Below, in pieces: positions 16,950 through 25,546 of a stretch of DNA of 64,000 nt (the stretch's first letter is position 1; every line of letters starts with the position of its first letter). The notes beneath the pieces are model-generated. The model ran no database searches, was not told the origin of the DNA, and saw only the letters and a list, made by a program, of their open reading frames with translations. Source of the DNA: Azospirillum sp. TSH58 (GTDB taxonomy: Bacteria; Pseudomonadota; Alphaproteobacteria; Azospirillales; Azospirillaceae); contig NZ_CP022369.1 of the NCBI RefSeq assembly GCF_003119115.1, forward strand, positions 62,001 through 126,000. Reading direction: 5' to 3'. A program made the translations under genes and the position numbers.

Positions 16950-17606
16950 TCAGCCTTCTCCGTGCGAGAGGACCAGAAACAGCCGGGCGTCCACATCGTC
17001 GGCGTTGCGGCACTGGTAGGTCCGTTCCGCCTCGAACAGGACGGCGTCGCCGGCCGCGAGACGGTGCGATCCCTTGCCGACGCACAGCTCCACGGCCCCC
17101 TCCGCCACCACCAGATTGATGCTGGCGCCGGAGGAGACGCCGCCGCCGGTCTCACAGCCCCCCGGCCGCAGGCGGATTTCGAGGAAGTCGGCCCCCCGCC
17201 CCTCCCCCGGCGGCGCGAGGGACCGCGACCGCACCAGCCCGTCCGGCGAGACGAAGCTGCGCGCCTGATCCTCCCGCATCAGAAGCACATCGCCCCGCCC
17301 GTCCAGCCGGGTCAGCGCCGTCAACGTCACGTCCAGGGCGCGGGCGATCTTCCACAGCACGGTGATGGTAGGGGCGCTCCGTCCCAGCTCGATCTGTCCC
17401 AGCATCGCCCGGCTGACGCCGGACAGTCGGGCCAACCGCTCCAGAGACAGCCCCTGGCGGGTGCGCAACCGTCTCAGATTGCGGCCAAGAGCGGCGGGAA
17501 TCGCCGAGTCCGGCGTGCTGGGGGCGTAGTCGTCGTTCGCGGCGCTCACGGCTCTTTCCCTCATTGCGCAGGCCATGCCCTGCGACGAGGGGAGAATAAC
17601 GCGCAT
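16950..17606 (-). CDS. XRE-family regulator with C-terminal cupin domain
   Basis: This 218-residue regulator has an XRE helix-turn-helix (LGRNLRRLRTRQGLSLERLARLSGVSRAMLGQIELGRSAPTI as consecutive segments at about 40-80) and a C-terminal cupin (about 120-215) with RLRPGG, EGAVELCV and GDAVLFEAERTYQCRN. This PuuR/SutR-type build usually senses a small metabolite through the cupin. The start is uncertain: Met at 17606, 17573 or 17564 are all possible and none has a strong ribosome site. It lies just upstream of the E1/TRAP operon on the same strand and shares a long gap with the encapsulin operon, so it could control either. Confidence 0.88.
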   Translation of the reverse strand: MRVILPSSQGMACAMRERAVSAANDDYAPSTPDSAIPAALGRNLRRLRTRQGLSLERLARLSGVSRAMLGQIELGRSAPTITVLWKIARALDVTLTALTRLDGRGDVLLMREDQARSFVSPDGLVRSRSLAPPGEGRGADFLEIRLRPGGCETGGGVSSGASINLVVAEGAVELCVGKGSHRLAAGDAVLFEAERTYQCRNADDVDARLFLVLSHGEG

Positions 17607-18161
17607 TGCCTACTATTCAAATAGATTTAACAGACTTCAATTGCGCCGCCTCATTGTACAACACATTCCGTGCGTGCTTACCGGAGGGTGAATGCCCTGT
17701 CGGCGAATTCCCGCTCGTGAGAAATACCGCGGATCGTGCGAGGGTTTCAGCCAATTGCCCGAAGGACTCACGGATATGAAGGAACGGTCCGCCACCGGAA
17801 ACGGAGATGACCGCCTGCAATATCTATTGAAAAAATAGGAAATAACCATCCGGCCCACCGGATGATCGGCCGGAACTTCTTTGATCGGTTCTTCGCCCAA
17901 TCCAGCGGAGGCTTGTCTGTTATAGCGGACCAATCGACGCCCGCGCCGTGGCCAATGCTTGAGGCTGTGGCGAAAGCCATGCATGGTCATATCCACCTTC
18001 GGCGGGCCGGCGCCATCCCATAGGCCGTATCGCCGAGCCGGGTGTCCGTTCCCGCCCATCGACCATTCATTCCCGCGTCCGCAAACCGCCGATTCCCCGG
18101 AGTCGGTGCATGGCGCCGGCTGCCGTTTTCCTCCCGCCGCCTTTCCAAAGGAGCCGATTTC
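17607..18161. promoter_or_regulatory. 555-base non-coding region upstream of the encapsulin operon
   Basis: No convincing gene. It holds the perfect palindrome CTATTCAAATAG (17613-17624) next to the regulator start, CTATT-N5-AATAG at 17824-17838, and a 7-bp hairpin CATCCGG/CCGGATG at 17847-17864. AAAGGAG at 18147-18153 is the ribosome site of the shell gene. The length and hairpin leave room for a long leader, but I see no recognised riboswitch. Confidence 0.45.
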
Positions 18162-19091
18162 ATGTCCGAAGACACCGAGCTGCGCCGAACATTGAACGAG
18201 CAGGCGGCCCGCCAGCTTGCCAACGCCACGAAGACACGGGCGCAGTGGTCGGGCATAACGCCGCGCTGGCTGGTGTCCTTCCTGCCCTGGACCCCGGTGG
18301 AGGCCGGCATCTACCGCCTGAACCGGGTCGTCGATCCCCAGGGGCAGGTGCGGACCGAGGTGGAGTGCAGCCCGCGCAACGACGCCGACCTGCCGGAGAC
18401 CTTCGTCCCCTATGACGAGAACCCGCGGGAATATTCGCTGAACGCGGTCACCACCGTTCTCGACGTGCAGACCCGCGTCTCCGACCTCTACAGCCATCCG
18501 ATCGACCAGATCCAGGAGCAGCTCCGCCTGCTGATCGAGAAGGTGAAGGAGCGCCAGGAGAGCGAGCTGATCAACAACGCCGAATACGGCCTGCTGACCA
18601 ACGCCGCCCCCGGCCAGCGCATCAAGACGCGCAAGGGCCAGCCCACCCCCGACGACCTGGACGAGCTGATCGCCAAGGTGTGGAAGGAGCCCGCCTTCTT
18701 CCTGGCCCACCCGCGCGCCATCGCCGCCTTCGGGCGCGAATGCACCCGCCGCGGCGTCCCGCCGCCCACGGTCACCCTGCACGGCTCGCCCTTCCTGACC
18801 TGGCGCGGCCTGCCGCTGATCCCCAGCGACAAGCTGCACGTCACGCCCGAAGGCCGCACCAGCATCCTCCTGCTGCGCACCGGCGAGGCGAAGCAGGGCG
18901 TGATCGGCCTGTTCCAGCCCGGTGTCCCCGGCGAGGTGGCGCCCAGCCTGTCGGTCCGCTTCATGGGGATCAACCGCAAGGCCATCGCCTCGTACCTGAT
19001 CTCGCTCTACTGCTCGGCCGCGATCCTGACCGAGGATGCCATCGGCGTGCTGGAGGATGTCCATGTCGGCAACTACTATGACTACGCCTGA
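18162..19091 (+). CDS. srpI: Family 2A encapsulin shell protein (SrpI-type)
   Basis: This 309-residue protein is an HK97-fold nanocompartment shell subunit of encapsulin Family 2A. Recognisable parts are the N-arm (residues 1-45, with ARQLANATKTRAQWSGITPRWL), DLYSHPIDQIQEQLRLLIEK for the long spine-type helix near 108-127, FFLAHPRAIAAFGRECTRRG and FLTWRGLPLIPSDKLHV in the A-domain, and the closing VGNYYDYA. There is no inserted cyclic-nucleotide domain, which separates it from Family 2B. Size and order match SrpI. The start has a perfect AAAGGAG site eight bases upstream. The next gene, its presumed cargo, begins inside its 3' end. Confidence 0.95.
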   Translation: MSEDTELRRTLNEQAARQLANATKTRAQWSGITPRWLVSFLPWTPVEAGIYRLNRVVDPQGQVRTEVECSPRNDADLPETFVPYDENPREYSLNAVTTVLDVQTRVSDLYSHPIDQIQEQLRLLIEKVKERQESELINNAEYGLLTNAAPGQRIKTRKGQPTPDDLDELIAKVWKEPAFFLAHPRAIAAFGRECTRRGVPPPTVTLHGSPFLTWRGLPLIPSDKLHVTPEGRTSILLLRTGEAKQGVIGLFQPGVPGEVAPSLSVRFMGINRKAIASYLISLYCSAAILTEDAIGVLEDVHVGNYYDYA

Positions 19092-20970
19092 CGCCGCCGC
19101 CCTGACCCTGCCGCCACCGGCGGCGGGGTTCGGCGGGCCGGAGTCCGGCTTGCCGGACACCGGACTGGATGCCGGGCCGGGCGCCGGGCCGGATGTCGGC
19201 CTGATCGCCCGCCTCGCGAACCAGTTCTTCCAAGCCCTTCCCTCCGGCCCGGCGCCCGCCGTGGCCCCGCCGTCCGGGCTGTCGGCGGCGCAGGCGCCGG
19301 GACCGCTGCCCGCGGTGCCGCAGCCGGGTCTGGCGGCCAACCCGTCCTTCTCCCCCGCCCCCTCGCTGCGGCCCACGGCGCCCGCCGTGCCGCCGGCAAC
19401 CGGTGACGGCGGGCTGGGGTCGATCCTGCATTCGCTGGGCGGCGCCCTGTCGCTGGTCCCGCCGCTGCCGGGCGCGGCCACGGTTCCCTCAACGCCGGTA
19501 GCGGGGCCGGTCGCGGGGCCGGTCGCGGGCGCTCCGCCCCGGCCCTCCGGCGCGCCCTACTTCCTCGACGGCGGGCGCGACGCGGCGGCCGGTCACGGCG
19601 CCACATCCCCCGCCGCCGCCCTGCCCGCCGCCGCCCCTTCCGCCGTTCCCGCGGCCCCCGGTCTTCTGGTGGAGGTCGGCGCCCTGTCGGTGCAGCTGCG
19701 CGCGGAACAGGTGCCGGATCTGCCGCTGCCCGCCAGCCCGGCCTTCGACCCGCGCGCCGCGCGCCGCGACTTCCCGATCCTGAACCAGACGGTGCATGGC
19801 AAGCCGCTGATCTGGCTGGACAACGCGGCCACCACGCAGAAGCCGCAGGCGGTGATCGACCGGCTCGCCCGCTTCTACGCGGAAGAGAACTCCAACATCC
19901 ACCGCGCCGCCCACGCGCTGGCCGCCCGCGCCACCGACGCCTATGAGGAGGCGCGCGAGAAGGCCCGCCGCTTCGTCGGGGCCGCCGACACGAGCGAGAT
20001 CGTCTTCGTCCGCGGCGCGACCGAGGCGATCAACCTCGTCGCCAAGGCGTGGGGCCGCCAGCACATCCGCGAGGGCGACGAGATCGTCGTCACCTGGCTG
20101 GAGCATCACGCCAACATCGTGCCGTGGCAGCAGCTCTGCGCCGAGACCGGGGCGCGGCTGCGGGTGGTCCCGGTGGACGAGGACGGCCAGATCCGGCTGG
20201 ACGAGTACGCCCGGCTGCTGAACACGCGCACCCGTCTGGTGTCGCTCACGCTGGTGTCCAACGCGCTCGGCACGGTGACCCCGGCGGCGGAGATGGTCGC
20301 GATGGCGCGCTCCGCCGGGGCGGTCACGCTGGTGGACGGCGCGCAGGCGGTGTCGCACATGCCGGTGAACGTGCAGGCGCTGGGCTGCGACTTCTTCGTG
20401 CTGTCCGGCCACAAGATGTTCGGCCCGACCGGCATCGGCCTGCTCTACGGCCGGCGGGAGGTGCTGGAGGGCATGCGGACCTGGCAGGGCGGCGGCAACA
20501 TGATCGCCGACGTGACCTTCGAGAAGACCGTCTACCAGCCCGCCCCGATGCGGTTCGAGGCCGGGACCGGCAACATCGCCGACGCGGTGGGGCTGGGCGC
20601 GGCCATCGACTATCTCGACCGCATCGGCATGCCGGTCATCGCCGCCTACGAGCATTCCCTGCTGGAGTACGCCACCGCCGGCCTGTCGACGGTTCCCGGC
20701 CTGCGGCTGATCGGCACGGCGCGCGAGAAGGCCGGCGTCCTCTCCTTCGTTCTCGACGGCTGCCGGACGGAGGAGGTGGGCAGGGCGCTGGACCGGGAGG
20801 GCATCGCGGTGCGCTCCGGCCATCATTGCGCGCAGCCGATCCTGCGGCGCTTCGGGGTGGAGAGCACGGTGCGTCCGTCCCTGGCCTTCTACAACACCTG
20901 CGAGGACCTCGACGCGCTGACCGCCGCCCTGCACCGCATCCGCCACACGCTGGTCCGGCGCGGCCACTGA
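19063..20970 (+). CDS. Encapsulin cargo: SufS-like cysteine desulfurase with disordered N-terminal loading domain
   Basis: This 635-residue protein has a Pro/Ala/Gly-rich, probably disordered N-terminus (1-~227) followed by a full SufS-type cysteine desulfurase (228-635). The PLP lysine is Lys451 in SGHKMFGPTG and the catalytic persulfide Cys589 is in RSGHHCAQPIL. Such N-terminal regions are known to direct Family 2A cargo into the shell. Short hydrophobic islands GLIARLANQFFQALPSG, GSILHSLGGALSLV and GAPYFLDGG stand out. Start ATG 19063 was chosen because GGAGG lies six bases upstream; ATG 19057 is too close and 19078 has no ribosome site. The gene overlaps the shell gene by 29 bases. Confidence 0.93.
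   Translation: MSATTMTTPDAAALTLPPPAAGFGGPESGLPDTGLDAGPGAGPDVGLIARLANQFFQALPSGPAPAVAPPSGLSAAQAPGPLPAVPQPGLAANPSFSPAPSLRPTAPAVPPATGDGGLGSILHSLGGALSLVPPLPGAATVPSTPVAGPVAGPVAGAPPRPSGAPYFLDGGRDAAAGHGATSPAAALPAAAPSAVPAAPGLLVEVGALSVQLRAEQVPDLPLPASPAFDPRAARRDFPILNQTVHGKPLIWLDNAATTQKPQAVIDRLARFYAEENSNIHRAAHALAARATDAYEEAREKARRFVGAADTSEIVFVRGATEAINLVAKAWGRQHIREGDEIVVTWLEHHANIVPWQQLCAETGARLRVVPVDEDGQIRLDEYARLLNTRTRLVSLTLVSNALGTVTPAAEMVAMARSAGAVTLVDGAQAVSHMPVNVQALGCDFFVLSGHKMFGPTGIGLLYGRREVLEGMRTWQGGGNMIADVTFEKTVYQPAPMRFEAGTGNIADAVGLGAAIDYLDRIGMPVIAAYEHSLLEYATAGLSTVPGLRLIGTAREKAGVLSFVLDGCRTEEVGRALDREGIAVRSGHHCAQPILRRFGVESTVRPSLAFYNTCEDLDALTAALHRIRHTLVRRGH
19495..19530 (+). repeat. Three 12-bp tandem repeats in the cargo-loading region
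   Basis: Three near-identical units of CCGGTCGCGGGG encode P-V-A-G three times in the disordered N-terminus of the cysteine desulfurase. The first unit differs by one base (CCGGTAGCGGGG) and the third at its last base. In-frame units allow length change without frameshift. Confidence 0.85.
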
Positions 20971-20987
20971 CCGGAAGGAAACGCCCC

Positions 20988-21860
20988 ATGGGCCGCATCG
21001 TCACCCCCGCCCGCTTCGCCCAGACCCCCGCCAACCTTGGTGGATTCGAGACGGACTCCGACCGGGAGCGGGCGGCCCTGTGGGCGCGTCTGCGCGCCGA
21101 GGCGGAGGCCGCGGCGGATGGCGATCCGCTGCTGCGCAGCTTCATCCACATCGCCGTGCTGTCGCACGACGGCTTCGCCTCCGCGCTCGGCGCGCATCTG
21201 GCGCGCAAGCTGGGCGACTGGTACATCCCGGCCGAGCGGCTGGCCGACATCACCGAGCAGGCCCATGCCGGCGATCCCGCCATCGTCGCGGCGGCGGTCG
21301 CCGACCTGACGGCCATCGTGACCCGCGATCCGGCCGCGGACGGCCTTCTGACGCCCTTCCTCTACTTCAAGGGTTTCCACGCGCTGCAATGGCACCGCGT
21401 CGCCCACTGGCTGTGGGCGCAGGGGCGCCGCGACCTCGCCCATTTCCTGCAAAGCCGGGTGTCGGAGGTGTTCGCGGTGGACATCCATCCCGCCGTCTCC
21501 ATCGGGCGCGGCGTGCTGATCGACCATGGGACGGGGGTGGTGATCGGCGAGACCGCCGTGGTCGGCGACGACGTGTCGATCCTGCAGGGCGTCACGCTGG
21601 GCGGCACCGGCAAGGAGCACGGCGACCGCCATCCCAAGGTGCGCGACGGCGTGCTTCTGGCCGCCGGGGCCAAGGTGCTGGGCAACATCGAGGTGGGGCG
21701 CCACGCCAAGGTCGGCGCCGGCAGCGTCGTTCTGAAACCGGTGCCGCCCGGCGCGACGGTGGCCGGCGTTCCCGCCCGCGTCGTCGGCTGGTCGACCTCC
21801 GGTCAGGCCCCGGCGGTGGAGATGGACATGAGCCTGCCCGAACCCGAATACACGATCTGA
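20988..21860 (+). CDS. cysE: Serine O-acetyltransferase
   Basis: This 290-residue enzyme makes O-acetylserine, the precursor of cysteine. The N-terminal helical domain (20-150) includes the conserved DPLLRSFIHIAVLSHDGFASALGAHLARKL in consecutive segments. The C-terminal left-handed beta-helix has DIHPAVSIGRGVLIDHGTG (catalytic His), VTLGGTGKEHGDRHPKV and the GAGSVVLKPVPPGATVAGVPARVV ending. The start has GGAAGGAA seven bases upstream. It lies 17 bases past the desulfurase gene, as in other Family 2A encapsulin operons. It could supply the cysteine that the encapsulated desulfurase consumes. Confidence 0.95.
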   Translation: MGRIVTPARFAQTPANLGGFETDSDRERAALWARLRAEAEAAADGDPLLRSFIHIAVLSHDGFASALGAHLARKLGDWYIPAERLADITEQAHAGDPAIVAAAVADLTAIVTRDPAADGLLTPFLYFKGFHALQWHRVAHWLWAQGRRDLAHFLQSRVSEVFAVDIHPAVSIGRGVLIDHGTGVVIGETAVVGDDVSILQGVTLGGTGKEHGDRHPKVRDGVLLAAGAKVLGNIEVGRHAKVGAGSVVLKPVPPGATVAGVPARVVGWSTSGQAPAVEMDMSLPEPEYTI

Positions 21861-21901
21861 TACCAACGGCACCTGAAGGCGCCGTCGGCATCACCCTCTC
21901 A

Positions 21902-21921
21902 ATCAACGCTAACGCGTTGAT
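21902..21921 (+). terminator. Small hairpin downstream of cysE
   Basis: ATCAACGC / GCGTTGAT is a perfect 8-bp inverted repeat with a TAAC loop, 41 bases past the cysE stop. No T-run follows closely, so termination strength is unclear. Confidence 0.4.
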
Positions 21922-21933
21922 CTGACGGGTTTC

Positions 21934-21972
21934 ACGGTTGAAAAATGATGGAAGTGATCATTTTCCAACCGT
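21934..21972 (+). other. Long A+T-rich hairpin between cysE and groEL
   Basis: ACGGTTG-A-AAAATGAT pairs with ATCATTTT-C-CAACCGT around a 7-base loop, giving 16 paired positions including one mismatch. It is A+T-rich in a G+C-rich setting. It may terminate the encapsulin operon or be a processing or binding site. Confidence 0.55.
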
Positions 21973-21995
21973 ATGACGGGGCGCACCGGAAAAAG

Positions 21996-22040
21996 ACCGC
22001 CGCCCGCCGTCGGGGCGTGGACCCGCGGGCGGGCGGCGGT
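21996..22040 (-). terminator. Strong terminator for groESL (bidirectional candidate)
   Basis: ACCGCCGCCCGCC (21996-22008) and GGCGGGCGGCGGT (22028-22040) form a perfect 13-bp G+C stem. On the minus strand it is followed by CTTTTT, a classical intrinsic terminator after groEL. On the plus strand only TTTC follows. Confidence 0.8.
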
Positions 22041-22126
22041 TTCAGGCACGGGAGGACGGGCTCCGGCGGGGCGGGGCGCCGCAAGGACATCGGTCGCCAC
22101 GCCCGCCGGTCCCCTGACGGTTCCGA

Positions 22127-23758
<1,632 letters not shown>

Positions 23759-23826
23759 GGTGATGTCCCTATTGTCGAAGTCTTTTTTCGGGTGGGTTCG
23801 CGCGGAGGCGGTCGGACGGCCCGCCG

Positions 23827-24120
23827 TCAGGCGGGCTCGACCACGCCGACGATGTCGGCTTCCTTGATGACCAGCAGATCCTCGCCCTGCACCTTGATCT
23901 CGGTGCCCGACCATTTGCCGAAGACCACGCGGTCGCCGACCTTCACGTCGAGCGGGTGGACGCGGCCCTGGTCGTCGCGCACGCCGGGACCGACGGCGAT
24001 CACCTCGGCCTCCTGCGGCTTCTCCTTGGCGGTGTCGGGGATGATGATCCCGCCCTTCGACTTCTCCTCCTGCGCCACACGGCGGACGACGACGCGGTCG
24101 TGCAACGGACGGAACGGCAT
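23827..24120 (-). CDS. groES: Co-chaperonin GroES
   Basis: This 97-residue protein begins MPFRPLHDRVVVRR and contains KSKGGIIIPDTAKEKPQ (the mobile loop), VKVGDRVVFGKWSGTEI and the final KEADIVGVVEPA. Length and motifs are standard. ATG 24120 is preceded by GAGGAGA; an in-frame Met 14 codons upstream is rejected because GroES never carries that extension. It lies directly upstream of groEL in the same operon. No CIRCE element is visible before it. Confidence 0.97.
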   Translation of the reverse strand: MPFRPLHDRVVVRRVAQEEKSKGGIIIPDTAKEKPQEAEVIAVGPGVRDDQGRVHPLDVKVGDRVVFGKWSGTEIKVQGEDLLVIKEADIVGVVEPA

Positions 24121-24257
24121 GTCTGATGTCTCCTCATTCGGATCGTTCGCGGTGATCCGCAATCACCCTATGGGCAGAGCATAATCATCCTTTATTCCTA
24201 CTGTAAAGATAGTGTTTAAGTTTTTTATATAACTCGCTTAATTTGTTTAATTGGCTG
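24121..24257 (-). promoter_or_regulatory. groESL promoter region
   Basis: An A+T-rich gap. On the minus strand TTTACA (24207-24202) and TATGCT (24183-24178) are 18 bases apart, a plausible sigma-70 pair. I find no CIRCE inverted repeat and no good sigma-32 match, so this copy may not be heat-regulated in the usual way. Confidence 0.4.
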
Positions 24258-25424
24258 TCAGGTTCCTCCGCCGCGGTTCCGCCAGTCGGCGAGCCGCTCC
24301 AGCGCGTCATGCAGCAGCGGCAGCCGCTTGGCGAAGCACAGGCGGATCAGCGAGGTCATGTCGCGCTCCGCGTAGAAGCTGCTGACCGGCACCGCGGCGA
24401 CACCGGATTCGGCAACCAGACGGCGGCAGAAGGCGAAATCATCGCCATCGCGGTCGAGTCCGCCGATCTCCACACACAGGAAATAGGTGGCGCCGCAATC
24501 GAGCACGCTGAAGCCGAGTTCACGCAGCCCGTCGGCGAGTTGGTCGCGATTGTGCTGCAAGGTCGCCTGCAGGCCGTGGAAATAGGAGTCCTCCAGCCCA
24601 AGCCCGAAAGCGACCGCGGCCTGGAGATGGGGCGGCGTGGCGAAGGTCAGATACTGGTGGGCGTGGGCGACCGGCTCCAGCAGAGCCGCGGGCGCGGTGA
24701 CGTAGCCGACCTTCCAGCCGGTGACCGAGAAGGTCTTGCCCGCCGAACCGATGCGCAGGCAGCGGCCCTGGGCTTCGGGCAGCGTGTAGAGCGGGACATG
24801 GGCGCGTCCGTCGAACGTCAGATGCTCGTAGACCTCGTCGCAGATCGCGATCAGGTCGTGCCGCTCCAGAAGCCCGGCCAGGAAACCCAGCTCGTCCAGG
24901 CTGAAGATCTTGCCGTTCGGGTTCATCGGCGTGTTCAGCAGGATCGCCCGCGTCCGCGGCGTGATGGCGTCGAGGATGCGCTGGCGCGGCAGCTCCCAAT
25001 GCGGCGGCTCCAGCCGGATCGGCACCGGAACCGCACCGGCGCGGCGCAGCAGGACGCCGTAGCAATCATAGGCCGGCTGGAAGACCAGCACCTCGTCGCC
25101 CGGCTCCAGCAGACCGAAGAAGCAGTCGGCCAGCGCTTCGGTCGCGCCGGAGGTGACCAGCACCTCGGTGGCCCAATCGGCGTCGATGTTCCAGAAGCGG
25201 CGGTTCGCCTCGGCCACCGCTTGGCGCAGGGCCGGCAGGCCCAGGGTCGGCGGATACTGGTGGGGACCGTCGCGCAGAGCCCGCCCCGCCGCCTCGATCA
25301 CCTCCGTCGCCTCGATCCCTTCGGGGAATCCCTGCCCGAGATTGATCGCGCCATGCTCGGCAGCCAGCCGCGACATCGTCTCGAACACCGACGTGCGCGT
25401 GCCGCGGAACACCGAATTCACCAT
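24258..25424 (-). CDS. Class I PLP aminotransferase (methionine/kynurenine aminotransferase type)
   Basis: This 388-residue fold-type I enzyme has INLGQGFPEG near 27 (typical of YbdL/KAT-type aminotransferases), LVTSGATEAL, the PxNPxG motif NTPMNPNGKIF, CDEVYEHLTF, and the PLP lysine in SAGKTFSVTGWKVGY. YbdL-like enzymes prefer methionine, phenylalanine or histidine. Its position between groESL and a methionine-lyase-like gene supports methionine or 4-methylthio-2-oxobutyrate as partner, which is inference. It is divergent from the lyase-like gene. Confidence 0.9.
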   Translation of the reverse strand: MVNSVFRGTRTSVFETMSRLAAEHGAINLGQGFPEGIEATEVIEAAGRALRDGPHQYPPTLGLPALRQAVAEANRRFWNIDADWATEVLVTSGATEALADCFFGLLEPGDEVLVFQPAYDCYGVLLRRAGAVPVPIRLEPPHWELPRQRILDAITPRTRAILLNTPMNPNGKIFSLDELGFLAGLLERHDLIAICDEVYEHLTFDGRAHVPLYTLPEAQGRCLRIGSAGKTFSVTGWKVGYVTAPAALLEPVAHAHQYLTFATPPHLQAAVAFGLGLEDSYFHGLQATLQHNRDQLADGLRELGFSVLDCGATYFLCVEIGGLDRDGDDFAFCRRLVAESGVAAVPVSSFYAERDMTSLIRLCFAKRLPLLHDALERLADWRNRGGGT

Positions 25425-25546
25425 TTCTCATCGCCTTTTCCAGAGAAAAAATGCCGATTTCACAGTTGCTCTTATTTTCCTATCGTGCAAGTCTGTTTAT
25501 AGAGGAATTTAACAAACGAAACTGCACAGGCTTCGGATATCCATCC
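25425..25546. promoter_or_regulatory. Divergent promoter: aminotransferase / methionine-lyase-like gene
   Basis: A 122-base A+T-rich gap between divergent starts, with TTATTTTCC and TTTATAGAGG stretches at about 25480-25505. A TATAGA hexamer could serve as -10 for the plus strand. The plus-strand frame is open upstream of ATG 25547, but the upstream codons read like non-coding DNA, so the later start is used. Confidence 0.4.

Noticed and set aside
17617..17820. A 67-codon minus-strand frame upstream of the encapsulin
   Set aside because: No ribosome site, no family features and non-coding base composition.
18042..18161. N-terminal extension of the encapsulin shell
   Set aside because: SrpI-type shells start near MSEDTELRR, and a perfect ribosome site precedes that ATG.
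24121..24257. Search for a CIRCE element before groES
   Set aside because: No TTAGCACTC-type inverted repeat is present; only a candidate sigma-70 pair was kept.
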